Positions 55,976 to 62,865 of a stretch of DNA of 64,000 nucleotides are shown here, in pieces. Every line of letters begins with the position of its first letter. The first letter of the stretch is position 1. This DNA comes from a virus, in the IMG/VR virus record IMGVR_UViG_3300029787_000002, positions 41,633 through 105,632 of that record, one strand, 5' to 3'. The notes under the pieces were generated by a model. The model did no database searches and was not told where the DNA came from. It saw nothing but the letters and a program-made list of their open reading frames with translations. A program made the translations under genes and the position numbers.

Positions 55976-56449
55976 ATGAGTGACGTACAGTATAAAAAGC
56001 ACAGAGTGTTTCGTGAGACAGAAGATGTTATCTTCTACGATATATCTGTAGAGGAATCAAATGCTAGTGATCTTGTAGTACACACAGGTGCTGCAGTATC
56101 ACCTCCCGATGACATGGTAGGTGCAAAACAGTTTTATATACATTATCATCAGGTAGATTACAACCGTGTTCTATCTGGACAGAGAACTTTTGAACTTGTA
56201 AACTTTGAGTGGAAATATCCATATCACATTGTACATCTAGACGTTCACTCTGGTGCACTGATCATTCCTACTAACACATACCATAGATCTGTGTCTGGAG
56301 AGGGTGGATCTATAGTAATTAATCAAGCACAACGTGATGATTTATTCAAACCAGATGTAGAATTTATACCTGTATCAGCAGCAGAGAAACCAAAACTTTA
56401 TAAGGTTTTGCTTCATGAAAAACCAGTTATCCATAGGTTAGGAGAATGA
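55976..56449 (+). CDS. Cupin-like protein
   Basis: A 157-residue protein with a beta-barrel pattern: FYIHYHQVDYNRVLSGQRTFELVN, then YPYHIVHLDVHSGALIIPTNTYHRSVSGEGGSIVINQAQR. Histidines (Y-H-x-H-Y-H, and later H-R) could bind metal as in cupins. There is no 2OG signature, so its activity is open. It stands after an A-rich gap of 63 bases (55913-55975) with no clear promoter and overlaps the next small gene. Confidence 0.65.
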   Translation: MSDVQYKKHRVFRETEDVIFYDISVEESNASDLVVHTGAAVSPPDDMVGAKQFYIHYHQVDYNRVLSGQRTFELVNFEWKYPYHIVHLDVHSGALIIPTNTYHRSVSGEGGSIVINQAQRDDLFKPDVEFIPVSAAEKPKLYKVLLHEKPVIHRLGE

Positions 56450-56553
56450 TTAGCACTGAAAAACTTCTAGCAATCTATAAGGTTGTAAAAGTAAAACGAA
56501 AGGTGAAGTATAGTCCACCTCGTAAAGATCACAATCAACATCTATATGGATGA
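56446..56553 (+). CDS. 35-residue small basic protein
   Basis: Short ORF, MISTEKLLAIYKVVKVKRKV followed by KYSPPRKDHNQHLYG, a basic tail. It overlaps the previous stop (ATGA) and ends one base before the stop of gp53 on the minus strand, i.e. tail to tail. Similar small proteins occur near gp53 in cyanophages (recalled). Unknown. Confidence 0.55.
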   Translation: MISTEKLLAIYKVVKVKRKVKYSPPRKDHNQHLYG

Positions 56554-57450
56554 TTAGTAACCGCCAGAGGAACCAGACGAACCAGAGGAACTAGAGGAAC
56601 TAGAACTGCTGCTTGAAGAACTCGAACTAGTGCTAGTTGTATCAGTTGTTGTAGTATCTGTAGTCGTTGTAGTTGTAGCGGTGGTAGATGTAGCAACTCC
56701 AACACTGCCTGCTGTGCTCGCAGTAGAAGAAGGACCGTAATCAAATGTAGTTGCACTCGTTGCTGCCGACTGTCTAGACACACTAGCAGTAACAAAACCT
56801 GCAATATCAATGAACCTCGCTGCAATAGACAGTGGGGTTTTCTTATTGTTTACATCATCTAGTTCTGGATGAGGATCGTATGATACTTGTTCTGTAATCT
56901 CTTCAACCATCATGTCTGCAAGACCTGAGGTTGGGATTATAATTTGTCTCTTTAACTCATTAAGAAAAACTTCATGTTCATAGTTAGTCACAGGGTATCT
57001 AGATTGTTCTGCAGTAAGTGAAGTTCCATCTAACATGGTAGTTCTATAATTTTCTAATACTTCAATACCTTTCTTTGTTACTACAATATCACCATCTAAT
57101 ACTTCATTCGTTTCGTAGTGGTGAATGCCATTAGAATCTGAATACACTGAACTGATGTATTTCTGCAAATCATAATCAGTCTTTGGCCAGTGGTCGTAGA
57201 AGTCTGTGATATTATTTACCATTAGGATGACCCAATCCAAATGTCCATCACCTAGAAAATTTCTTGCAAGACTCTCAGGTGTGTCATTAACTCTGAGTTC
57301 ATATGCCTCAAACTGAGTAACATACTGGTCAAGATCCTCTCTTACCTTTACTCTTCTAAAGATATTTTTGACCAAACGATACTTATAGTTCTCACTATCG
57401 GAGATGCCTTCTCCTACATATACATTTGGAAAATAAGAAAAATAAGACAT
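56554..57450 (-). CDS. 53: Baseplate wedge protein gp53
   Basis: A 298-residue minus-strand protein. The N-terminal 190 residues (MSYFSYFPNVYVGEGISD, VKNIFRRVKVREDLDQYV, GHLDWVILMVNNITDFYDHWP) are typical of gp53, which closes the wedge and lets wedges form the baseplate ring. The rest is a Thr/Ser-rich extension ending in about 20 Ser/Gly and GGY, which T4 gp53 (196 aa) lacks. This tail may be exposed on the virion. It overlaps gp48 by one base (TAATG-type). Confidence 0.9.
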   Translation of the reverse strand: MSYFSYFPNVYVGEGISDSENYKYRLVKNIFRRVKVREDLDQYVTQFEAYELRVNDTPESLARNFLGDGHLDWVILMVNNITDFYDHWPKTDYDLQKYISSVYSDSNGIHHYETNEVLDGDIVVTKKGIEVLENYRTTMLDGTSLTAEQSRYPVTNYEHEVFLNELKRQIIIPTSGLADMMVEEITEQVSYDPHPELDDVNNKKTPLSIAARFIDIAGFVTASVSRQSAATSATTFDYGPSSTASTAGSVGVATSTTATTTTTTDTTTTDTTSTSSSSSSSSSSSSSSSGSSGSSGGY

Positions 57451-58427
57451 TAGAAACCTTGTGCGATAGAACCTTGATTGATAACAGAAGTTTCGGTAAA
57501 CTGCATATCAAGTTGAATGGCAGGAACTGATACTGCACCTTGATCAACGGTTTGGAAAGAAGAATACTGCCCATCAGGAGTATAATTGACGTTAATACTA
57601 GTGCAAACTGATGGTTTTATTTTAAAGTGTAATCCACCTGCTTCTGAGATAGTATCTGCTTCTGGATCGTATCTGACAAATCTAAGTTCATACTTATCAG
57701 GAATCTCAAAAAATCTATTAGCAGCAAGAGCACCAGTGGTTGCAGTTGATGTAAATGTCTTACCACCCTTTAAGAATCCAAACATTTCCTTCTCGTCTAT
57801 ACCTTTAAGTCTAGGTGCAGCACCTGTTTTAAGGTAAGTAATAATATTGTGTATTTCTTTTGCTTCATTCAGTGAACGAGAGAATAATTTAAAGGAGAAC
57901 GAATGAGTTCTAAACTGCATTTCTTTAAAAATTTGTTCAGCAAAGGGGTTGAATACTCTACCTTGACCAACAGCAAGAAGATCACTTGCAGAAACATTTC
58001 CTTCACCACCAATAAGTTGGTTTAAACTACTTACTGAACCTGCGATTGTTGATGCTGCTAGTTCTGGTGTTGCAGTCGTTGCAGCATCTGAGATTGATTT
58101 TGCTGCGCCATCAAAAGTTATTCCACCTGGGTTGATCATAGTACTTGCCATGGCACCTGCAACACCCATATTAACTTTAGCATATGATGCTTGGTATGCA
58201 GTTGAGATGTTTTTAGGCATCGCAAGATACACTGAAGTAGGATCTCTCTTTAAATTTGATTCACTCCCTGGCATATTCATGCCTTTATAACCGCCACCAG
58301 TATCATTATACTTAATTCTTGATCTTTGAATGTGAATATAATCTACTGCTTCAGTAGGGAACGGTTCATCGTTTGCTCTATCAACGACAGGGGAAATTGG
58401 ATATCTTAATGTGCTTGTGTTCGCCAT
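57450..58427 (-). CDS. 48: Tail tube cap/baseplate protein gp48
   Basis: A 325-residue minus-strand protein. The start MANTSTLRYPISPVVDRANDEPF and the tube-type core (VFNPFAEQIFKEMQFRTHSFSFKLFSRSLNEAKEIHNII, then KYELRFVRY) match gp48, which sits on the central hub and begins the tail tube with gp54. An Ala/Ser-rich stretch (97-145) is an insert. It is the first gene of the minus-strand pair, reading from a late-type motif at 58457-58463. Confidence 0.9.
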   Translation of the reverse strand: MANTSTLRYPISPVVDRANDEPFPTEAVDYIHIQRSRIKYNDTGGGYKGMNMPGSESNLKRDPTSVYLAMPKNISTAYQASYAKVNMGVAGAMASTMINPGGITFDGAAKSISDAATTATPELAASTIAGSVSSLNQLIGGEGNVSASDLLAVGQGRVFNPFAEQIFKEMQFRTHSFSFKLFSRSLNEAKEIHNIITYLKTGAAPRLKGIDEKEMFGFLKGGKTFTSTATTGALAANRFFEIPDKYELRFVRYDPEADTISEAGGLHFKIKPSVCTSINVNYTPDGQYSSFQTVDQGAVSVPAIQLDMQFTETSVINQGSIAQGF

Positions 58428-58463
58428 TCGACCTAAATAAAAGAGTACATATATTATATTTAT
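58428..58463. promoter_or_regulatory. Divergent late-type promoters
   Basis: CTAAATA at 58433-58439 (plus) lies 22 bases before gp4; ATAAATA on the minus strand at 58457-58463 lies 29 bases before gp48. Two outward late motifs share about 30 bp between two structural gene units. Confidence 0.6.
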
Positions 58464-58881
58464 GAGGTATCAAGGAAAATATCGTCCTAGTTTCCCTCGA
58501 AAGTACAAGGGTGACCCTAACAATATTATTTATAGGTCATCGTGGGAGTACAAATTCATGAAATGGTGTGACGTCACATCATCTGTAACTGAATGGGGTA
58601 GTGAAGAGATTATTATCCCCTATGTTTCCCCTGTCGATGGTAGAAAACACAGGTACTTTCCTGATTTTTATGTAAAGGTTAAGGGTAAGAAGTATCTAGT
58701 TGAAGTTAAACCATTCAGACAGACACTTGAACCCAAAACACAAAAACGACATACCAAACGATATATAAATGAAGTTGTTACCTATGCTGTTAACAGAGCA
58801 AAATGGAAAGCAGCAACTGAATTTTGTAAAGATAACTCTTGGGAGTTTATGTTAATCACCGAAAAAGAACTTAAAGTCTAA
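58462..58881 (+). CDS. 4: Head completion protein gp4
   Basis: A 139-residue protein. GDPNNIIYRSSWEYKFMKWCD and GRKHRYFPDFYVKVKGKKYLVEVKPFRQT show the TnsA/PD-(D/E)XK-type fold of gp4, which seals the filled head before tail joining (with D-x(n)-E-x-K residues in PDFYV...LVEVKP). The length is close to T4 gp4 (150). It overlaps gp54 by one base. Confidence 0.92.
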   Translation: MRYQGKYRPSFPRKYKGDPNNIIYRSSWEYKFMKWCDVTSSVTEWGSEEIIIPYVSPVDGRKHRYFPDFYVKVKGKKYLVEVKPFRQTLEPKTQKRHTKRYINEVVTYAVNRAKWKAATEFCKDNSWEFMLITEKELKV

Positions 58882-59723
58882 TGGCAATCCCCAACAAAGA
58901 AAATGCAAGACCCGTCGCCAGTGTTGGTGGTGGTGTTGGTGCGTTCATGGAGACGATGCTTAAAGACGAGACGATGCGTCCGTCTACTCTTAATAAGTAT
59001 TCAGTCAACTTCGCATCACCTCCTATTCTTTTATCAAAGAGTGTCGGTGGTAAATCTCAGTCAGATAATTTACAACTCGAAACAAAACTTCCTGCAAACT
59101 TACTAGATTACTATGCAAAAAGTGTAAGTTTACCTAGCAGACAGATTACTACTGGTCAGTTTCAACCTCCAGGTGCGTCAGTAAGATACGCAACCAACCA
59201 AGCATTTAGTCAGATGCAGATGGAGTTTCTAGTTCCTGCATCTCAATACACAAGATCTATATTTGAAACATGGGTTAATAGAATCTCTAGAGATTCCAAT
59301 CAGATGGTAGATTTCTATCAAGAGTATTGTTCTCCTAGGGTAAGAGTTTATAAGTGGGAGACACAAACAGCACGAAACGTTCTTACTGGTTGTTGGGAGA
59401 TGCAAAATGTATTCCCATATAACATTGGATCTATTCAGTTGAACAATGAACAGAATCAAATCATGTCATTGACCATGGGATTCTATTACGAGAGATATAG
59501 ATTCTACTCTGCAGATGCATTCTCTGATCCTGGATTGAGAAATCAAATCACTGTTCCTGGTTCGATTGGTGATACTTTTGTTGCTGGTGAAACCAGTGGC
59601 AATACTACAGTTAATACGAGACCACAATACAGCGGACAAACATATACAGTATCAGGTGTTACATACAGAAGTGACACTGGTCAACCCATTTCATTTGATG
59701 GTTCATATACAGGTCCTCGCTAA
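58881..59723 (+). CDS. 54: Baseplate-tail tube initiator gp54
   Basis: A 280-residue protein, near T4 gp54 (320). A tube-like core is visible: LDYYAKSVSLPSRQITTGQFQPPGASVRYATNQ, FSQMQMEFLVPASQYTRSIFETWVNRI and ENVFPYNIGSIQLNN-like strands (QNVFPYNIGSIQLNNEQNQI). It starts the tail tube on top of the baseplate with gp48. The C-terminal 70 residues are a Gly/Ser/Thr-rich extension. The start overlaps gp4. Confidence 0.92.
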   Translation: MAIPNKENARPVASVGGGVGAFMETMLKDETMRPSTLNKYSVNFASPPILLSKSVGGKSQSDNLQLETKLPANLLDYYAKSVSLPSRQITTGQFQPPGASVRYATNQAFSQMQMEFLVPASQYTRSIFETWVNRISRDSNQMVDFYQEYCSPRVRVYKWETQTARNVLTGCWEMQNVFPYNIGSIQLNNEQNQIMSLTMGFYYERYRFYSADAFSDPGLRNQITVPGSIGDTFVAGETSGNTTVNTRPQYSGQTYTVSGVTYRSDTGQPISFDGSYTGPR

Positions 59724-59728
59724 CCTGA

Positions 59729-59735
59729 CTAAATA
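59729..59735 (+). promoter_or_regulatory. Late-type motif CTAAATA
   Basis: Motif 24 bases upstream of the ATG at 59760. Same position relative to its gene as at 58433. Confidence 0.5.
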
Positions 59736-59759
59736 AAAACATGAAGTGAACTACACCTT

Positions 59760-60470
59760 ATGGCATTACCTAAGCTAAATGTACCTAAGTACAAATTGAA
59801 ACTACCGTCTGACGGTAGGACTGTGAACTATAGACCTTTCCTTGTTAAAGAAGAAAAGTTATTATTAGTCGCAACTGAGACTGGCAATCAGTCAGAGATC
59901 ATCGATGCAATCAAAGATATTATTTCTTCATGTACAGATCTAGATTCTGTAGATGATTTAGCAACCTTTGACATCGAGTTTTTATTCTTACAGATTAGAA
60001 CTAAGTCTGTTGGTGAAGAAGTTGAAGTATTAGTCAACTGCCCTGACGACGAAGAGACTCAGGTCAAGGTCAAGATTCCTCTTGATCAGATCAAAGTCAA
60101 GAAAACTAGGGGACATAAATCTACTGTTCAACTGACTGATGAGTGCGCTGTTGAAATGGGATATCCAAGTCTGGATATGTTTGTGAAATTAAACTTCACC
60201 GATCAAAACATTGGTGTGGAAGAAGTTTTTCAGATGGCAGCAGCATGTGTGAAAACTATTCAAGATCCTAATCAGGTTTATGAATGTAAAGACGTTCCTC
60301 AGGAAGAGATCCTTGCATTCTTTGATGATATGAATAGTGGGCAGTTTGCAAAGATTCAAGATTTCTTTGACACTATGCCTAAGTTAACTCACACAGTGAA
60401 GGTTGTTAATCCCAAAACTGAAGTAGAAAGTGACGTAGTACTGGAAGGACTAGCAAGTTTTTTCGGTTAG
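59760..60470 (+). CDS. 26: Baseplate hub assembly protein (gp26/gp51-type)
   Basis: A 236-residue protein, MALPKLNVPKYKLKLPSDGRTVNYRPFLVKEEKLLL, the PF12322-type pattern I associate with the T4 baseplate hub proteins (gp26 or gp51; the number is uncertain). It is mixed alpha/beta with an acidic middle and acts as hub assembly factor or chaperone. The last codons AGT TTT TTC GGT TAG contain a slippery heptamer, so part of the product may extend into the next ORF (see the frameshift feature). A late motif precedes it. Confidence 0.85.
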   Translation: MALPKLNVPKYKLKLPSDGRTVNYRPFLVKEEKLLLVATETGNQSEIIDAIKDIISSCTDLDSVDDLATFDIEFLFLQIRTKSVGEEVEVLVNCPDDEETQVKVKIPLDQIKVKKTRGHKSTVQLTDECAVEMGYPSLDMFVKLNFTDQNIGVEEVFQMAAACVKTIQDPNQVYECKDVPQEEILAFFDDMNSGQFAKIQDFFDTMPKLTHTVKVVNPKTEVESDVVLEGLASFFG

Positions 60471-60511
60471 CCCTACTTCATACTAATCTACAATCATACT
60501 ATGAGGGTAAC
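60458..60511 (+). promoter_or_regulatory. Probable -1 frameshift site with downstream stem
   Basis: T TTT TTC (60458-60464) in the zero frame is a classical X XXY YYZ slippery site. The zero-frame stop TAG is two codons further. GTTA-G-CCCT (60466-60474) pairs with AGGGTAAC (60504-60511), one bulge, giving a potential stimulatory stem starting just after the slip. Confidence 0.7.
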
Positions 60512-60646
60512 TTTGCACTGATGCACCACCACAAGTGGAACATCGAACATATAGACAACCTTTTGCCATGGGAAAAGGAAATCTATTGCGACATGCTTAT
60601 CAACCACCTCAAAGCAGAGGAACGTAGAATGAAGGAGAAACAATAG
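60461..60646 (+). CDS. -1 frame extension of the hub assembly protein (gp51-like), probably made by frameshift
   Basis: Open in the -1 frame from the slip site to TAG 60644-60646, about 61 codons. The segment RLALLHTNLQSYYEGNFALM then HHHKWNIEHIDNLLPWEKEI is a compact helical domain like the small partner following hub-assembly or tail-chaperone genes. The first in-frame ATG is at 60521, inside the conserved-looking part, with no ribosome site, and no GTG or TTG lies upstream of it back to the previous stop. The natural product is therefore a fusion to the upstream protein, comparable to the lambda G/GT tail-assembly pair. A separate 41-residue product from ATG 60521 is possible but less likely. 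Confidence 0.7.
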   Translation, partial: FRLALLHTNLQSYYEGNFALMHHHKWNIEHIDNLLPWEKEIYCDMLINHLKAEERRMKEKQ

Positions 60647-60648
60647 CA

Positions 60649-62865
60649 GTGGCAAAAATCGTAGCATACAAGTTTGTAAATCCAGGTGGAAGATCTGTAA
60701 GATCCTCTGGAGGAATTGCTGCGAGAAAACAACTGCTTGCTGTTAATCGTGTTGGTGCTAGTACTCAAAGTCTAGCGACTACATTAAGTGACATTGCAAA
60801 AATCAATACTGCATTTAAAAGAACTGAAACTGAGATAGAGAAAGCGCAGCGTAGAAAGTTACAAAGAGAAAGGGATAATCAAGCAGAGGAGTTGCAAGAA
60901 GGTAAGAGTATTGAAAAGGGAAAGGTCGATGGAGAGTTTAAAAAGGAAATTAAAAAGAAACCTAAAGGTGGTCTTTTAAAAAAAGCATTTGGTTTAAAGA
61001 ATGGTTTCTTTGGATTCTTAGCGGGATTCTTAAGTCCTATTGGTGGTCTGTTGATGAAAATTGCTGCTAAGGCAATCTTCGCCAACATTCTTCTCTACCT
61101 ATCAGACCCAAAGAAAAGTAAAGAGATAAAAGTTTTTCTTGAAAAGACATCGTTTGTCTTCAAGAAACTCTATCAGTTTGGGTCGATGATTGTTGGCAGT
61201 GTCATGGACACTGTTGGGCAAGTTGTTGGGAAGGAATCTACTATTTCAGAGAGACTCATTGGACTTGGTAAGATAATCGGTGCCATCACTGGCATGACAT
61301 TATTGCTTGAAGGTGTTGGGATGGTTAGGGATTTTTTCAACACTGCAGAAGATGTTGCTGATACTGTAGACACTGCTAAGGATGTTAAGCGTGCAATGCG
61401 GACGCAGAAAACAGTCAAAGAGTTAGGAGAACAGTTCGGTAAGGCAGCAGGAAAAAGATATGCAATGCTCATGGCTGATGGTGCTGATGATGCAGCAGAA
61501 CTCTTTGCGAAAACACTGCGAGAGACTGGTGATATTAAACAGGCAAATAAGGCAGTAAAAGCATTTACGCAAACAGCAGGAGCAGCAGCGGATGCTGCAA
61601 AACTAGTACCAAAAAAACCTGGGTTCTTTAGTAGGATGATGACACGAGGTAAAAACCTCGGAAAGCAAGGGTTAGATTTTGGTCTATCACAAGGGAAAAG
61701 ACTTTATTCAGGAATAAAAGGTCTTGATAAACAGATCGGAGATGCTCTAGAAGTTCTGGGTGAGCAGATTGGTAACCAATATGGTAGAGCGAGGCGTGCT
61801 AGTGCAGCAGCACTGGATGGTGCCAAAGGCATGATCAACTCACTCACGGAGAATGTTGGTAAGGGATTCAATAAACTTGGTAAGTTTGCACAAGAGCAGG
61901 TTCTTGGTAGACTTTATAACAAGTTCAAACCATTCTTTGATGGTATTTCTGCTGCAGTCACCCCTATAATAGGTAATTTTAAAAAGACGTTGATGTCAAT
62001 GCCTGGAATGGATAAGGCACCTGGGGTCTTGAAGAAGTTAGGCATCAATGGTATCGGTGACATTGCTAAGGGGGGTTCTAAGATAGGAGCAAGAGCAACG
62101 AGTTTCTTACCCTTGGTTGGTAGTATTGCAAACTTCTTATTTGCTTATCAACGTCTGTCACAGGGTGATACTCTTGGTGCTTTGATTGAAGGCGGTTCGG
62201 GTGCAATCCAGTTTACGGGAGAATTAGCAACAGTAACAGGTGTAGGTGCAGCACCAGGTCTTGCTGCGATTGCAGCATCCTATGCAGGCGATGCTTATAT
62301 GTTCCTTCGTGACTTTATTCCTGAATTTCAACAGACTGAAGAAAAAGTAGTTAACAAAATGGGTCTAGGTGGAATTAAGAAGTTTATTGATCAAGCATTC
62401 TCTCAGGTATTGCCTGGGTTTGGCGCGATTATGAAGGGAGTGACAGGTGATATGAAAGGTGCAACAGAAATGTATAAGGACCAGAGTAACTATGCAGGTC
62501 AAGGTTCAATGACCGATCCAAAAGGTAAAGTTTCAGGTCGTTTTGATATAGAAACTGGCAAAGGATATATTAATGATCGTGAAGTTCCTATGGAAGAGTA
62601 TGAAGCATTTGCAAACATGAGTATGTCAGAGAAGTTAGCGAAGTATAGTAAAGCAGCAGGTGGTTTAGTAGGTTCTATTAGTGCAGTAAAACGTATTGCT
62701 TCCTCTAAACTATCAGAGGAAATATCAATTGCTAAAGAAATGGCAGAAGCAATCGTGGTACCAATGGTAATTCAACAGTTAGCACCTATGCCTATGCTAG
62801 TACCAATAAATAGTGGCGATGGTGACACTGCATCAATCTCTTCAGTAACTTCTAGACGCTTATAA
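60649..62865 (+). CDS. Probable tail tape-measure protein
   Basis: A 738-residue protein with GTG start 60649 (AAGGAG 11-16 bases upstream). It is helical, with charged coiled coils (60-105), hydrophobic segments GFFGFLAGFLSPIGGLLMKI and AIFANILLYL, long Ala/Lys helices (250-420) and a hydrophobic LVPINSG-ending tail. It directly follows the frameshift pair, the classic position of the tape measure. At about 1.5 angstrom per residue it would set a tail of about 110 nm. T4's gp29 is not recognised in the window; this protein is the best candidate. Confidence 0.65.
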   Translation: MAKIVAYKFVNPGGRSVRSSGGIAARKQLLAVNRVGASTQSLATTLSDIAKINTAFKRTETEIEKAQRRKLQRERDNQAEELQEGKSIEKGKVDGEFKKEIKKKPKGGLLKKAFGLKNGFFGFLAGFLSPIGGLLMKIAAKAIFANILLYLSDPKKSKEIKVFLEKTSFVFKKLYQFGSMIVGSVMDTVGQVVGKESTISERLIGLGKIIGAITGMTLLLEGVGMVRDFFNTAEDVADTVDTAKDVKRAMRTQKTVKELGEQFGKAAGKRYAMLMADGADDAAELFAKTLRETGDIKQANKAVKAFTQTAGAAADAAKLVPKKPGFFSRMMTRGKNLGKQGLDFGLSQGKRLYSGIKGLDKQIGDALEVLGEQIGNQYGRARRASAAALDGAKGMINSLTENVGKGFNKLGKFAQEQVLGRLYNKFKPFFDGISAAVTPIIGNFKKTLMSMPGMDKAPGVLKKLGINGIGDIAKGGSKIGARATSFLPLVGSIANFLFAYQRLSQGDTLGALIEGGSGAIQFTGELATVTGVGAAPGLAAIAASYAGDAYMFLRDFIPEFQQTEEKVVNKMGLGGIKKFIDQAFSQVLPGFGAIMKGVTGDMKGATEMYKDQSNYAGQGSMTDPKGKVSGRFDIETGKGYINDREVPMEEYEAFANMSMSEKLAKYSKAAGGLVGSISAVKRIASSKLSEEISIAKEMAEAIVVPMVIQQLAPMPMLVPINSGDGDTASISSVTSRRL

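Noticed and set aside
56560-56650. Simple-repeat tract at the end of gp53 read as a CRISPR or tandem-repeat element
   Set aside because: The repeats are runs of Ser/Gly/Thr codons within gp53's C-terminal extension, without spacers.
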